64,000 nucleotides of DNA from Stratiformator vulcanicus (GTDB taxonomy: Bacteria > Planctomycetota > Planctomycetia > Planctomycetales > Planctomycetaceae), in assembly GCF_007744515.1 (NCBI RefSeq), contig NZ_CP036268.1:3988088-4052087 (forward strand). Reading direction: 5' to 3'. Positions 36,049-46,112 of the stretch are shown piece by piece. Under the pieces are notes generated by a model. That model was given only the letters and a program-made list of their open reading frames with translations. It was not told the origin of the DNA and ran no database searches. Both the position numbers and the translations under genes were made by a program. Each line of letters starts with the position of its first letter. Position 1 is the stretch's first letter.

Positions 36049-37071
36049 TTAAATCATCCCGCGGCGCTGTAATTCGGTAACGACCGTCGAAATGACTTCG
36101 GCGATCTCTGCGATGTCGCTCTCCGCCGCATCGCCGACGGGACAGCCGCCGACCGGTTCGTTGGTGAAACCGTGTTCGGCGAGCAGACATTGCAACGTTT
36201 TCCGCAACACTTCGAGATCTGCCGCTTGGGTCTCGGACTGCGGCATCCGCCCTTTGCCCATCTGAAATCCGCGGAGTTCAATTGCGGCGCGGATGCCGTT
36301 AGGGAACTCGGCGTGATAAACGATCGCGTCGAACAGCCGAACGATATCGTACTGCAACCGACGGGCGTCTTCGATTTGATGCGATTGCGTCAGGTCGAAC
36401 AGCCGGGTGACAAGTTCAGGCACGATACCCGCCGAGGCGTTTGTGCCGCCGTCGGCCCCTGCAAGCAGCATCGGCATTAAGGCGGCATCCCAACCGGTGA
36501 GAAAAGAAAACTCGGGCCGGTTCGGGCGGACCGCATCGATCATGCGAATCATGTGCGGCAGATCGCCGGAGCTGTCTTTAATGCCGATAATACGCGGACA
36601 GTCTTCGCTTAATCGCCGCACGGTCGTCACGTCGATCGGCGACGCGAACATCGGAATGTTATAGAGCGTCACGTCGATCGGGGAATTGTTCGCGATCTCG
36701 GCGAAATAGGCGTAAACGCTCTCCGGACCGAGCTTGTAATAGAAGGGGGCGACGATCGCGACTGCCGCCACGCCGAGTTCGGCCGCGTGCTCGCACGCTT
36801 TCAGTGTCTCTTTCACATTGGCCTCAGCCGCGCCGGCGAGAATCGGCACGCGTCCCGCCGTCTGATCGGCCACCATTTCGGCAATACGTTTGCGCTCCTC
36901 GACCGTAAAGCGAGTGAACTCGCCCGTCGAGCCGTTGGGGTACAATCCATGCACCCCTTTGGCGATCAGCCAATCAATATAGCGACGGGTCTCGGCTTCG
37001 TTGACATCGCCGTGCCCGTCATAGCAGACCATATTGGGGACAAAGATGCCGGACAGTTTAGCGGTGGTCAT
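36049..37071 (-). CDS. DapA/NanA-family class I aldolase or synthase
   Basis: 340 residues from ATG 37071. Dihydrodipicolinate synthase/N-acetylneuraminate lyase superfamily. NGSTGEF replaces the GTTGE motif near residue 48, a catalytic Tyr is in TLYNIP (~140) and the Schiff-base Lys is in GIKDSSGD (~170). A C-terminal ~40-residue extension has an unusual Cys-containing stretch. The reaction (aldol cleavage or condensation involving pyruvate) is clear at family level; the substrate is not. Follows the nhaC-like gene by 88 nt. Confidence 0.88.
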   Translation of the reverse strand: MTTAKLSGIFVPNMVCYDGHGDVNEAETRRYIDWLIAKGVHGLYPNGSTGEFTRFTVEERKRIAEMVADQTAGRVPILAGAAEANVKETLKACEHAAELGVAAVAIVAPFYYKLGPESVYAYFAEIANNSPIDVTLYNIPMFASPIDVTTVRRLSEDCPRIIGIKDSSGDLPHMIRMIDAVRPNRPEFSFLTGWDAALMPMLLAGADGGTNASAGIVPELVTRLFDLTQSHQIEDARRLQYDIVRLFDAIVYHAEFPNGIRAAIELRGFQMGKGRMPQSETQAADLEVLRKTLQCLLAEHGFTNEPVGGCPVGDAAESDIAEIAEVISTVVTELQRRGMI

Positions 37072-37159
37072 GGCGAGCTGAGTGACACGAAGGGGCGATT
37101 GAGGGTTTGACCTTAGTTTAGCCGCGACCGCGAGGGAGCGCTCTTGTTTATACCCCGTA

Positions 37160-38857
37160 TCAAACCGACTTCCGACCGAACACACGGATTGTAAGGAATA
37201 TCGTGGCGAAACCGATCGGCAGGAGCAGCCAGGGCGAGACGCCGAAGCCGCTGGGGACATAACCGCACACCAGGGAGATCACCGCGACCGTCACCGCATA
37301 GGGAGCCTGAGTGATCACATGACGCAAGTGATCGCAACCCGAAGCAGCGGATGAGAGGACCGTGGTATCGGAGATCGGCGAGCAATGGTCACCGAAGATC
37401 GCCCCGGCGAGAACCGCGCCCACCGTGCCGAGTTGCACGGCAGAGAACGGCTCCGGCACGCCTCCATTCAGATCCGCGGCGATGGCCATCAAACTCGGGA
37501 TTAAGAGCGCCATGGTCGTCCAACTGCTGCCGATACAGAGCGCAACGACTGCCGCCAACACAAACGCGATGGCAGGAAGCATCGCCGGCGATACGATCCC
37601 CGTGGCGAGTCCACTTAAGTACGTGGCGGTTCCGAGATGATCCGCATCGCATATTGTCGCGATCGCCCAGGCGAGGATCAATACCGTCACAGCTTCGACC
37701 ATACTTTTCACGCCTGTCAGCCAACCGGCGACGAGTTCGGCCAGCGATGTGCTGCGCGTTGCAACACCCATTAAAACGGCAATGGCCGATGCCGCGGCCG
37801 ACGCCAACAGCAGCATCCGCGTGGAGTCGGAGCGATCGAGAATATTTTGGACGGTATACTCGACCGGCTTCGCTTCGAAAGATGAATCTATATTTTCTGC
37901 GGCAATACTCGAAGTGCCGGCCCAGATCATTCCGGCGGTGAGCGAGATTAGAAGCACGGCTAGTGGGACGGCCGCATTCCAGATGTTCGGTCGCGCCTCG
38001 TTTGCATTGTGCTCGACGGAGGGATCAGTAGTCGCAGCCGGGGCTTCTTCAATATCGCGAGCACGAGCTTCCGCCTCTCGCATCGGACCGAAATCGCGGC
38101 CCGTCCAACCAATTAAGAACACGAAGGCGATGAGATAGAGCGGATAGAAGCGATACGGCAGAGTGGCCAGGAAGATCGCGTAGGCGGAGTCTGGATTTAG
38201 CCCGGCCTCCTTGCATCCCTCGCCGATATAACCGATCTCCACGCCGACCCACGTCGACACAATTGCGAGCCCCGCGATCGGGGCAGCCGTGGCATCGACG
38301 AGAAACGCCAGCTTCTCACGCGAGATCTTTAGTCGATCGGTCAGTGGCCGCATCGTGCCGCCGACGAGAATCGTGTTCGCATAATCGTCGAAAAAGATCA
38401 GAAAGCCGGTAGCCGCCGTTAAGACCTGCCCGCGCTCGCGCGTCGTGGCAAATTTCAGCAGCGGCTGAATTAAGCCCGCCGCACCACCGCTCCGAACCAG
38501 CACGCCGACCAGACCGCCGAGGAAAAAGGTCATTAAAATGACCTGCATATAAAACGGATCGGCCGCGGAACCATCGACCGGCACGAGAGCCCCGACAATA
38601 TAGGTGTCGACCGTGCGCACCGCCGCGGTAAAAGGTTGCCAATCTGCAAGTGGCAACGCCCCGGCGAAGATCGCACCGACAAGGGCAACAATCACCTGCC
38701 GCGTCGCAATTGCCAGAATTACCGCCACGATAGCGGGCAGCAGGGAGAGCCAACCGTAATCGGAGATCGCGACCTCTGAGCCATCGGCCGCATTGGCGAC
38801 CGCCGCATTAAGAATGAGGGCACAGAGCCCGATGAGACAGCTGAGTGAGTTTTTCAA
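37160..38857 (-). CDS. NhaC-family Na+/H+ antiporter
   Basis: 565 residues from a TTG at 38857 overlapping the upstream kinase stop (TTGA). A signal-like N-terminal helix precedes about eleven to twelve TM helices. Family signatures include [52 protein letters not shown] and [16 protein letters not shown]. The permease exchanges Na+ (or an organic acid) for H+. A hydrophilic loop ~245-290 is charged. The overlap with a histidine kinase suggests shared expression. Confidence 0.9.
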   Translation of the reverse strand: MKNSLSCLIGLCALILNAAVANAADGSEVAISDYGWLSLLPAIVAVILAIATRQVIVALVGAIFAGALPLADWQPFTAAVRTVDTYIVGALVPVDGSAADPFYMQVILMTFFLGGLVGVLVRSGGAAGLIQPLLKFATTRERGQVLTAATGFLIFFDDYANTILVGGTMRPLTDRLKISREKLAFLVDATAAPIAGLAIVSTWVGVEIGYIGEGCKEAGLNPDSAYAIFLATLPYRFYPLYLIAFVFLIGWTGRDFGPMREAEARARDIEEAPAATTDPSVEHNANEARPNIWNAAVPLAVLLISLTAGMIWAGTSSIAAENIDSSFEAKPVEYTVQNILDRSDSTRMLLLASAAASAIAVLMGVATRSTSLAELVAGWLTGVKSMVEAVTVLILAWAIATICDADHLGTATYLSGLATGIVSPAMLPAIAFVLAAVVALCIGSSWTTMALLIPSLMAIAADLNGGVPEPFSAVQLGTVGAVLAGAIFGDHCSPISDTTVLSSAASGCDHLRHVITQAPYAVTVAVISLVCGYVPSGFGVSPWLLLPIGFATIFLTIRVFGRKSV

Positions 38858-39954
38858 ACGATCGACCCGGACGGAAGCGTCAGCGTGAACTCCGTCTCAT
38901 TCGATTCTTCCAAATATCGAATCGCCCCACCCGCCATCTCCGCGATCCGCCAGGCCTTCGGTAGTCCGAAGCCCAAGCCGCGTCCCGCCTGCCGGCCGGA
39001 GAAGAAGGGGTCGAACAGGTGTCGGCGTTCGACGTCGGTAAATCCGGTGCCGTTGTCTGCCACTTGAATCTGCGTCGTTGCGCGGTCGTCTTTCTCAACT
39101 GAAGTTGCAGCGACTTTAATCGCTCCATTCTCAACGGCGGCATTAATCGCATTCTCAATTAAAGCGGTAATGGCGACCCCGATTTGATTTCGATCCGCAA
39201 AGATTGAAATTGATTCTTCGCATTGAATCGAGATGGTGCAGGGGACCGCCGCCGCGCTCTCTTGCAGTGGCGGCAGAAGTTCTTGAAGCAGGGAGGCGAG
39301 TGGAAAGACCGTGGGTTCCGGCTGCGGCGGACGGGCGAAGAGCATCGCGTCGCCGATCATATCGCGGATGCGATAAGCCTGCGCACCGATCGTGGCGAGC
39401 GATCGCTTTCGTTCCGGATCGGTTTCATCCGCCAACAGCATCCGTGCTCGACCGGCAATCGTCGCGGCGGGGTTGTTAATCTCATGCCCCGCGCCCGCGG
39501 AGAACTCCGCCATCGCTTCGAGCTTCTCTTCGAGCAGGCGACGCTCGAACTCCTCAACCGACGGCCGGCGATCAAGTTCCATTGCCTGTGCGAGCAGCCG
39601 CTCGATCAGCATCCGCTCCGGTTGCTCCAGACTGACGGCTGGGTCGAACGCGAGTCGCCATTCGCCGCCGGGTGTTTGGAGAGCGATCTCCGATTGCAGG
39701 TCGTTCCGCTCGACCTCGTAACCGGCCACGAAGCACGCACGGCCTTCCACCGCCACGACCGCCCGTGCCGATCGACCCGATCGCGACGCCTCGGCCAGCG
39801 TGACCCGATTTGCTGCGAACGCCTCGCGCAACGTTTCTGCTAGTTTCGGAAGGAACTGCTCCGTCGACCGGATCGGCAGCAAACCGAGCAGTGCTCGGGT
39901 TGCATCCCCACGGGTTTCGGGTCGCGGCTCGGTCGACACGGGCCAGTTTCTCAA
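38854..39954 (-). CDS. Sensor histidine kinase without TM segments
   Basis: 366 residues from a TTG at 39954 (a GTG at 39939 is also open). An N-terminal sensory region of ~130 residues is soluble. The dimerisation domain holds His157 in FSAGAGHEINNPA. The ATPase domain has N-box ALIENAINAA, G1 VADNGTGFTD, F-box LFDPFFSGR and G2 GRGLGFGLPKA. Probably cytoplasmic. The last bases overlap the NhaC start. A separate HTH-REC protein is encoded upstream but beyond a terminator. Confidence 0.9.
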   Translation of the reverse strand: MRNWPVSTEPRPETRGDATRALLGLLPIRSTEQFLPKLAETLREAFAANRVTLAEASRSGRSARAVVAVEGRACFVAGYEVERNDLQSEIALQTPGGEWRLAFDPAVSLEQPERMLIERLLAQAMELDRRPSVEEFERRLLEEKLEAMAEFSAGAGHEINNPAATIAGRARMLLADETDPERKRSLATIGAQAYRIRDMIGDAMLFARPPQPEPTVFPLASLLQELLPPLQESAAAVPCTISIQCEESISIFADRNQIGVAITALIENAINAAVENGAIKVAATSVEKDDRATTQIQVADNGTGFTDVERRHLFDPFFSGRQAGRGLGFGLPKAWRIAEMAGGAIRYLEESNETEFTLTLPSGSIV

Positions 39955-39970
39955 GGCTCAATCAATGGGA

Positions 39971-40000
39971 AAAGCCCACGGGTCACAACCCGTGGGCTTT
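39971..40000. terminator. Bidirectional hairpin terminator between kinase and regulator
   Basis: A perfect 13-bp stem (39971-39983 with 39988-40000) and a four-base loop. On the minus strand TTTT follows, so transcription of the HTH-REC regulator gene would end here, 28 nt after its stop. Confidence 0.85.
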
Positions 40001-40027
40001 GGATTTCATCGCAATGACGCGTCCCGC

Positions 40028-40606
40028 TCAAGCCGAGACGGTTTCCATGTCGAGTTGGCGGCAAACGCGGCCGAGCAATGTTTCAACTTCGAACGGCTTT
40101 TGCAGGAACTCATTCGCTCCGGATGCTTTGAGTTCGTCGATCTTGTCCCGCTCGACCATCCCGCTGATGCAAATGATCTTCACGTCATCGAGGCTCGAAT
40201 CGCTGCGGACCCGCTGGCAGACCTCTTTGCCGTTGATGTCCGGCAGCATCACGTCCAGCACAATGATGTCCGGATGATACTCCTTGACCATCATGCCGGC
40301 GTCAAAGCCGTTGTTCGCGGTGCGGATTTCGAACCGGCCGTCCGCGTCGAGCACGTCGGTGATCAGGTCGACCAGTTCCGGATCGTCATCCACGATCAAG
40401 GCCTTGCGGCGACCGCTTTCGAGGGCATCGGTCGGGATGCCGTTGTCCTTCATGAACTTGAACAGCACATCGCGCGGGATGCGGCGGAACCGCGACCCCG
40501 GAACCCGGAAGCCCTTGAGCTGACCGGAGTCGAAGCAACGAATAATTGTCTGTTGGCTGACCTTGCAAATCTTGGCGGCCTCGCCGGTGGTGAAGACGGT
40601 CTTCAT
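40028..40606 (-). CDS. Excisionase-type HTH fused to response-regulator receiver
   Basis: 192 residues. Residues 1-55 form a MerR/excisionase-like winged HTH (TTGEAAKICKVSQQTIIRCF). Residues ~68-185 form a REC domain with acidic pocket D73-D75, phospho-acceptor D118 in IIVLDVMLPD, a Ser/Thr switch (SGMVE) and K170 in QKPF. The HTH-first order is the reverse of usual OmpR-type regulators. Fusions of this type are recurrent in planctomycetes. Its partner may be the kinase just downstream (ending 38854). DNA target unknown. Confidence 0.9.
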   Translation of the reverse strand: MKTVFTTGEAAKICKVSQQTIIRCFDSGQLKGFRVPGSRFRRIPRDVLFKFMKDNGIPTDALESGRRKALIVDDDPELVDLITDVLDADGRFEIRTANNGFDAGMMVKEYHPDIIVLDVMLPDINGKEVCQRVRSDSSLDDVKIICISGMVERDKIDELKASGANEFLQKPFEVETLLGRVCRQLDMETVSA

Positions 40607-40959
40607 GGCACTCCATCGGTCCTAATTCTGGGCCCTGCCCGTCAACAAGTTGAACGGGCTGCGGGGAAAGTTCCCCGATCGGAAGACTCCTCCTTGACGG
40701 GCGACCGCCACCATGCGGCCCGCCGTTCCGATCACCGAAGCCTGCGAACAACGCCGACTCCGTGAAGGTGGGATAATTGAATCGGGTTTGAGGGTCAATA
40801 AGACTTTACCCGATTTATCATTCATACCGATTGTATCTATTCCCCGGCGTTGCAAAAACTTCAACAAGCGGCCGCAACCGCCTCATCCTCGCAAAGCCAG
40901 TTTTCGCAGAGAGTTACGCGAACTACGGCCCTCACGATTTCCGATCGGTCGACAGGAGG
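40607..40959. other. 353-base intergenic region
   Basis: It lies upstream of the HTH-REC gene and downstream of mnmG, both on the minus strand. I see no gene. There is an inverted repeat near 40632-40655 (GCCCGTC...) but no T-tract. Confidence 0.5.
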
Positions 40960-42918
40960 TCACGTCGTCGCACGCGACGGCTCCCGCAAATAAAGCATCA
41001 GCACGGCCAAATCGGCGGGCGTGATCCCGCTGACTCGACCCGCCTGACCGACGCTCGCCGGAGCGACGCGAGCCAGCTTCTCGCGGGCTTCGTGCCGGAG
41101 CTGCGTCACCGCCGCGTAGTTGAAGCTCGGCGGGATGCGAACGTTGTCGATCTTCCGCAACTTCTCGATGTCGGCCTGCTGCCGCTTGATGTAACCAGCG
41201 TACTTCACGTCGGTGACGAATTGCTCCACGGCCCGAGCGGGCAGCCGGAGTTCGCCCAATCCTGGGTCCCGATTGAGTAACTCCTCCCATGTGACGTCGG
41301 GCCGCCTTAGCAGTTCCTCCAGCGTGTGGCCCTGATGCCGGTGCTCTCGGAGGTATTTTTCACCCCGCCCGATCTGGGCCTCGTGCTGCTCCAACTGGCG
41401 GACTCGCTCGCCATCGACGATACCCGCCTCGTGGGCGAGCGGGGTCAGCCGGCGGTCAGCGTTGTCATGCCGCAAAAGGAGCCGATACTCCGCCCGGCTC
41501 GTAAACATGCGATAGGGCTCATCGGTCCCCTTTGTGACGAGATCGTCGATCAGCACGCCGATGTAGGCTTGAGAGCGATCGACCACGAATGGCTCCCGCC
41601 CCGCGACCTTGAGCGCCGCATTCGCTCCGGCGATCAGTCCCTGTGCCGCGGCCTCTTCATATCCGGTGGTTCCGTTGATCTGTCCGGCAAAGTAGAGCCC
41701 GTCGACGCGCTTCGTCTCCAATGTCGCAAACAACTGCGTCGGCGGGGCGAAGTCGTACTCCACGGCGTACCCGTACCGCATGATCTCCGCCCGCTCCAAC
41801 CCGCGGATCGACCGCACCATCACGTCCTGCACATCTCGCGGCAGGCTTGTCGAGATGCCGTTGCAGTAGAACTCGAGCGTGTTCCGGCCCTCCGGCTCCA
41901 GGAAGATCTGGTGCGAGCCTTTGTCGGCAAAGCGGACGACTTTGTCTTCGATCGACGGGCAATACCGCGGCCCGGTCGAATTGATCTGCCCGGAATACAT
42001 CGGGGCTCGCTCCAAATTCGCACGGATGACATCATGGACCCCCTCATTGGTTGCGGTCAGCCAGCAATCCATCTGCGGCTGCGTGATCGCCTCGGTCAAA
42101 AAGGAAAAGGCCCGCGGGTCTTCATCCCCCGGCTGCCGCTCCAATGAGGAGAAATCGATCGTTCGCCCGTTGATCCGGCAGGGCGTCCCCGTCTTGAATC
42201 GCTCCAGCTCGAAGCCCAATTCTCTCAGCGCGCCAGATAACCCTTTCGTTGTCCCTTCGCCAGCCCGACCGCCTTCGGCCTTCGCCTCCCCCGTATGCAT
42301 GATCGCCTGCAGAAAGGTGCCGGTGGTGACCACCACGGCTTTCGCGTGGTATTCGGCGTTGCCTTTGACACGGACGCCTTTGATTTTGGGGCGAGAGTCT
42401 GGAGGCGAGTGTCCAGTGCTCTTGTCCGCTTTCGGCTCTCCGCTTTCCGCTTTCGCGATCTCCGGTCGCTGACGCTCTCGGCTCGCCTGATTTCCCTCTG
42501 GCCTCTCGTCTCTCGACTCTCGACTCTCAACGATCAGTCCCTCAACCGTCTCCTGCCGGAGCGTGAGGTTCTCGTATTCCTCGGCGCGGAGCTTCATCCA
42601 GAATTGATAGGCTTTCTTGTCAGCTTGGGCGCGAGGGCTGTGCATCGCGGGGCCTTTGCCGCGGTTGAGCATGCGAAACTGGATGCCCGTCGCGTCGATC
42701 GCGCGGCCCATCTCCCCGCCGAGGGCGTCGACCTCGCGCACGATCTGCCCCTTCGCCACGCCCCCGATCGCGGGGTTGCAGCTCATCGCCCCGACCTGGT
42801 CGACGTTCATGGTCAACAGCGCCGTCTTCGCCCCCGCCCGCGCCGCCGCGAACGCCGCCTCCGTCCCGGCATGCCCGGCTCCAATGACCACAACGTCGTA
42901 GGTGTAAATGCTTCGCAT
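40960..42918 (-). CDS. mnmG: tRNA U34 carboxymethylaminomethyl-modification enzyme MnmG
   Basis: 652 residues. FAD motif [40 protein letters not shown], the catalytic-Cys motif [11 protein letters not shown], and the C-terminal [18 protein letters not shown]. MnmG with MnmE adds the cmnm5 group to U34 of some tRNAs. A repeat-like stretch of about 45 residues (~131-178) interrupts the FAD domain between LIVE and KIKGVRV; E. coli lacks it. mnmE is not in view. No strong Shine-Dalgarno. Confidence 0.95.
   Translation of the reverse strand: MRSIYTYDVVVIGAGHAGTEAAFAAARAGAKTALLTMNVDQVGAMSCNPAIGGVAKGQIVREVDALGGEMGRAIDATGIQFRMLNRGKGPAMHSPRAQADKKAYQFWMKLRAEEYENLTLRQETVEGLIVESRESRDERPEGNQASRERQRPEIAKAESGEPKADKSTGHSPPDSRPKIKGVRVKGNAEYHAKAVVVTTGTFLQAIMHTGEAKAEGGRAGEGTTKGLSGALRELGFELERFKTGTPCRINGRTIDFSSLERQPGDEDPRAFSFLTEAITQPQMDCWLTATNEGVHDVIRANLERAPMYSGQINSTGPRYCPSIEDKVVRFADKGSHQIFLEPEGRNTLEFYCNGISTSLPRDVQDVMVRSIRGLERAEIMRYGYAVEYDFAPPTQLFATLETKRVDGLYFAGQINGTTGYEEAAAQGLIAGANAALKVAGREPFVVDRSQAYIGVLIDDLVTKGTDEPYRMFTSRAEYRLLLRHDNADRRLTPLAHEAGIVDGERVRQLEQHEAQIGRGEKYLREHRHQGHTLEELLRRPDVTWEELLNRDPGLGELRLPARAVEQFVTDVKYAGYIKRQQADIEKLRKIDNVRIPPSFNYAAVTQLRHEAREKLARVAPASVGQAGRVSGITPADLAVLMLYLREPSRATT
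42385..42528 (-). repeat. In-frame repeat-like insertion inside mnmG
   Basis: About 140 nt encoding residues ~131-178 of MnmG (start [20 protein letters not shown]) are made of short repeats such as GAGAGTCGAGAGTC and GAAAGCGGAAAGCGG. Related GTTGAGAGTT motifs flank the gene at 42922-42953 and 43018-43048. The insertion preserves the frame and has no stop. Confidence 0.7.
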
Positions 42919-43136
42919 TTGGTTGAGAGTTTGGGGATGAGAGTTGAGAGTCGCACGATTTTAAGTCTGCACGACATCGTACGCGTCAGGCTGTTCGGTT
43001 TGCAGTGACATCGCCTCCCTCTGACCTCTCGTCGCTCAACTCTCAACCGGCTGAGCAACGCTCAGCCCACTCTTGCGACAGCGGATGGACAGCGCATACT
43101 CAAAGCGATCCACTCATTCCAAAGGAGGCTTCTACG

Positions 43137-43646
43137 ATGTCCGAAGTTCGCACCGCTGCTGTCACGCTCAAAGGTAACCCCATCGATTTGGTCGGTCCCG
43201 AGTTGAAACCGGGGGACAAGGCTCCTGATTTCACGCTGCAAAACACCTCACTGGAGGAAGTCTCGCTCGCCGACACGGCGGGCAAAACTCGGATCATCGC
43301 CACGGTCCCCTCGCTCGATACCTCAACCTGCCACACCGAGACGAAGCGGTTCAACGACGAGGCCGCCAAGCTCGATGCCGTGGTCTACGTGGTCAGCATG
43401 GACCTCCCGTTCGGCCAAAAACGCTGGTGCGGAGCCGAGGGCGTCGAGAATGTCCACACCTTAAGCGCCCACCGCTCGACCGACTTCGCCGAAGCCTACG
43501 GCGTGTTAATCAAAGGCGGCCCCCTCGACCGCTGCACCTGCCGAGCGGTGTTCGTGGTGGACGGGGATGGGACTGTGAAGCACGTGGAGTATGTGGGCGA
43601 GATCGCGGATGAACCGGATTATGGGAACGTGTTGGGGGCGGTTTGA
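43137..43646 (+). CDS. tpx: Thiol peroxidase (Tpx)
   Basis: 169 residues from ATG 43137, with AAAGGAGG 8 nt upstream. The peroxiredoxin fold is clear: KAPDFTL, peroxidatic Cys65 in SLDTSTCHTETKRFN, and the resolving Cys98 in KRWCGAEG. Tpx reduces alkyl hydroperoxides using thioredoxin. A longer in-frame start at 43005 is unsupported. Divergent from mnmG. Confidence 0.93.
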   Translation: MSEVRTAAVTLKGNPIDLVGPELKPGDKAPDFTLQNTSLEEVSLADTAGKTRIIATVPSLDTSTCHTETKRFNDEAAKLDAVVYVVSMDLPFGQKRWCGAEGVENVHTLSAHRSTDFAEAYGVLIKGGPLDRCTCRAVFVVDGDGTVKHVEYVGEIADEPDYGNVLGAV

Positions 43647-43707
43647 GTGATCGGCATTCGGGTATCCCAAAACTTAAGAGCCGAGAGGCGGGACAAATCA
43701 ATCACCG

Positions 43708-44622
43708 ATGGCAATTCCTGACTATCAGACCGTGATGCTCCCATTTCTTCAGAACTTAGCAGACGGTAGCCCGAGGCGAACGCCTGAAATGCGTGAATGG
43801 CTTGCCGACCATTTTGAGTTATCTGACGCCGAGAGGGAGAAATTGTTGCCGAGCGGGCAAGAGCCCGTCTTCTCTAACAGGTTTGGCTGGGCGAGGACAT
43901 ACCTAAAGAAATCCGGATTAATTGATTACCCAAGTCGTGGAGTCTACCAGATCACAGACTTGGGTAGGAATGTCCTCGCCGAAAATCCAACCGCGATATC
44001 CACTGAGTATTTGCGACGTTTCGAGCCATTCCGAGAATGGATCGGCAATAGCGGTGACAGCGATTCCAATCTAACTGAATCCACAGAGTCAGACGAATCG
44101 CAAACGCCCGACGAAAAACTCGAAACTGCATATCGGACACTTCGCGACTCTCTCGCGAGCAACATTCTTGAAAAGCTTAAGTCGGCTACTCCCAGCTTCT
44201 TTGAGCGAGCTGTCGTCGAAGTGTTGGTAGCTATGGGCTACGGAGGCTCCATCGCTGACGCCGGGCGTGCCGTAGGACGCAGTGGCGACGGAGGCATAGA
44301 CGGAATCATCAAAGAAGACCGCTTGGGGCTAGACCTAATCTGCATTCAGGCGAAACGTTGGACGAACACTGTCGGCCGTCCAGACATCCAAGCATTCGCT
44401 GGGTCGATGGAAGGTTTCAGGGCTAAGAAAGGTGTCTTTATTACCACATCTGCGTACTCACGCGAAGCATACGCTTACATTGATCAGATTGAACGCAAAA
44501 TTGTATTAATCGACGGTAAGCAGCTCGCACAATTTATGATTGACTTTAATGTGGGGGTCACCCCTGACAGAACTTATATAGTTAAGCAGCTTGATAACGA
44601 CTACTTCGAAGAAGAGGACTGA
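43708..44622 (+). CDS. Mrr-like type IV restriction endonuclease
   Basis: 304 residues. The N-terminal winged-helix Mrr_N domain (1-~90) is followed by an acidic Ser/Glu linker, then the Mrr catalytic domain (~155-285): Glu166 in FFERAVVEVL, D198 in GDGGIDGI, and Q214-x-K216 in CIQAKRW, the PD-(D/E)xK pattern of the family. Mrr enzymes cut methylated DNA. It is stand-alone, with no methylase or partner beside it. AT-richer than its neighbours and followed by dispersed repeats, so it could be acquired. Confidence 0.85.
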   Translation: MAIPDYQTVMLPFLQNLADGSPRRTPEMREWLADHFELSDAEREKLLPSGQEPVFSNRFGWARTYLKKSGLIDYPSRGVYQITDLGRNVLAENPTAISTEYLRRFEPFREWIGNSGDSDSNLTESTESDESQTPDEKLETAYRTLRDSLASNILEKLKSATPSFFERAVVEVLVAMGYGGSIADAGRAVGRSGDGGIDGIIKEDRLGLDLICIQAKRWTNTVGRPDIQAFAGSMEGFRAKKGVFITTSAYSREAYAYIDQIERKIVLIDGKQLAQFMIDFNVGVTPDRTYIVKQLDNDYFEEED

Positions 44623-45145
44623 CGCGAGTCCGGGTAACCCGGACGCTATACGTCCGGGTCGCGCAGCGACAAGAGGTCCCGGAAGGGTGCTGGCACTTCC
44701 GGCCACTGTCTGAGAGCAGATTAAACCCTGAGACCTCTCGCGACGGCGCCGCCCGGTTCTATAGGAACCGGGCCACCCAGATTCAGGGTTGCTCTCGCGC
44801 ATCCCGACGGCTGGCGCCTCGGGCTTGTATCGTGTTTTGTCTCTCACCCCTCACCTCGAAACACTCACCTTTCTCACTGCCTCTCACCTCTCATCCCTCA
44901 CCTCTCAACTCTTAAAAAAAGCCGGACGCGTCCGGGCAGGTATGCCGCGGCATCATCCGCCTCTAACGGCGATGCCAATCGGCACCGCCGCCAGGCGGGT
45001 TCGTGAGGAGGTCGACCATTTCCTCTACCCATTGTGGTCCGGTTGCGCGGCGGCTGATGCATCAAGATCGGCCGATGTCTTGAAAAGAGTGCTGTGGGTG
45101 GTCACGCTGAATTGCGTTCGCAATGTCAGTCAACGAAAGCGTGAA
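44623..45145. other. 523-base repeat-rich region after the Mrr-like gene
   Basis: Several perfect hairpins stand in a row: CCCGGACG..CGTCCGGG (~44638-44658), TTCCGG/CCGGAA around 44680-44700, and CCCGGTTC..GAACCGGG (44751-44771). Then comes a low-complexity CTCTCACC/CTCTCAAC stretch at 44845-44915. I see no gene before the esterase start at 45146. Confidence 0.6.
44638..44790. repeat. Cluster of palindromes after the Mrr-like gene
   Basis: Stem-loops at ~44638-44658, ~44674-44703 and 44751-44771, and a wider inverted repeat pairing AACCCTGA near 44726 with TCAGGGTT near 44783. They differ from the other repeat families in the window. No T-tract follows. They may end transcription or be a compound REP-like unit. 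Confidence 0.65.
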
Positions 45146-45859
45146 ATGATGAAACTGTTGCTCGCCGCGGTGCTGTGTGTTTGGACGTCGCAGTTGGCCC
45201 GAGCCGATGAGGTGGTTCAGGCGGGCGAACCAGCGGGGCCGCATCTGTTTATTTTAAGCGGGCAGTCGAACATGAAGCGACTGATGCCCGAGCAAAACTT
45301 CACACCCGCCATTAAAGAGAAACTGGGCGAGAATACCGTGGTGGTGCACTCGGCCGTCGGCGGAAAGCCGATCCGCATGTGGGTGCATGACTGGAAGTCA
45401 GCCGACGGAAAGCAGAAAGAGAATCAAGGCGACTTGTACGACGCGATGATGCGCGAAGTGCGGGCGGCGATGAAGGACGAGCCGCCCGCTTCAACCGTGA
45501 CCTTCATCTGGATTCAAGGCGAACGAGACGCCAAGGAAGGGCACGGTGACGTCTATGAACGCAGTCTCGGCCAATTGCTATCGCAACTGCGGCGGGATTT
45601 AAAACGGGACGACATTACCTTCGTAATCGGCCGGCTGCATAAATTTGAAAACAACCTCAAGGACTGGGAAAAGATCCGAGAAGCTCAAGTTTCCTATGCC
45701 GAAAGTGAGCCGGCCGCTGTGTGGGTCGATCGCGACGATATAGACCCCAAGCGAAAAAACATCCACCACTCCCGCAAGGGCTACGACATCCTCGGCAAAC
45801 GGCTGGCTGACACGGCGGCGGAAATCGTGCAAGGCAAAGTCGCGGACTCCAGTCAGTAA
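45146..45859 (+). CDS. Secreted SGNH/SASA-type carbohydrate esterase
   Basis: 237 residues from ATG 45146 (ATG 45149 is alternative). A signal peptide ends near LARA. LSGQSNM holds the nucleophile-type Ser of the SGNH/DUF303 (sialate O-acetylesterase-like) family, and IWIQGERDA matches the QGExD block. The C-terminus has NIHHSRKGY, with the catalytic His likely there. It should remove O-acetyl groups from sugars in the periplasm. An open frame begins at 44789 but its early part is repeats. Confidence 0.82.
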   Translation: MMKLLLAAVLCVWTSQLARADEVVQAGEPAGPHLFILSGQSNMKRLMPEQNFTPAIKEKLGENTVVVHSAVGGKPIRMWVHDWKSADGKQKENQGDLYDAMMREVRAAMKDEPPASTVTFIWIQGERDAKEGHGDVYERSLGQLLSQLRRDLKRDDITFVIGRLHKFENNLKDWEKIREAQVSYAESEPAAVWVDRDDIDPKRKNIHHSRKGYDILGKRLADTAAEIVQGKVADSSQ

Positions 45860-45950
45860 GCCGACGCGTCGAATAAGGTCTTTGCCTCTCGCGGGATCGG
45901 CTTCGACCGGTCAGGCTGCCATTGCTTCCGACTTTTTCGATCGGGTGACA

Positions 45951-46112
45951 ATGAGGTCGCGACGCAGGCTCTCGCTGCAGTTCATGTGGTTGTTCGGAAT
46001 CATGGCGTTCTTCGGCACGCTAGCCGCAGGCTTCTACGGCGTGGGAATTGTATGGATGCTGATTGCCACGCCGTTTCTTGCCCGCTGGATCACCAAAGCT
46101 CGGCAAGAGTAA
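45951..46112 (+). CDS. Small single-TM protein, unknown
   Basis: 53 residues from ATG 45951 (or 45882 for 76). One or two hydrophobic segments (MWLFGIMAFFGTLAAGFYGV and beyond) with a basic N-terminus. It stops just before the next open frame. No family recognised, and it could be a chance frame. Confidence 0.4.
   Translation: MRSRRRLSLQFMWLFGIMAFFGTLAAGFYGVGIVWMLIATPFLARWITKARQE

Noticed and set aside
43708-44622. A complete restriction-modification or multi-gene defence island.
   Set aside because: Only the Mrr-like nuclease is present; neighbours (tpx, repeats, esterase) show no defence domains.
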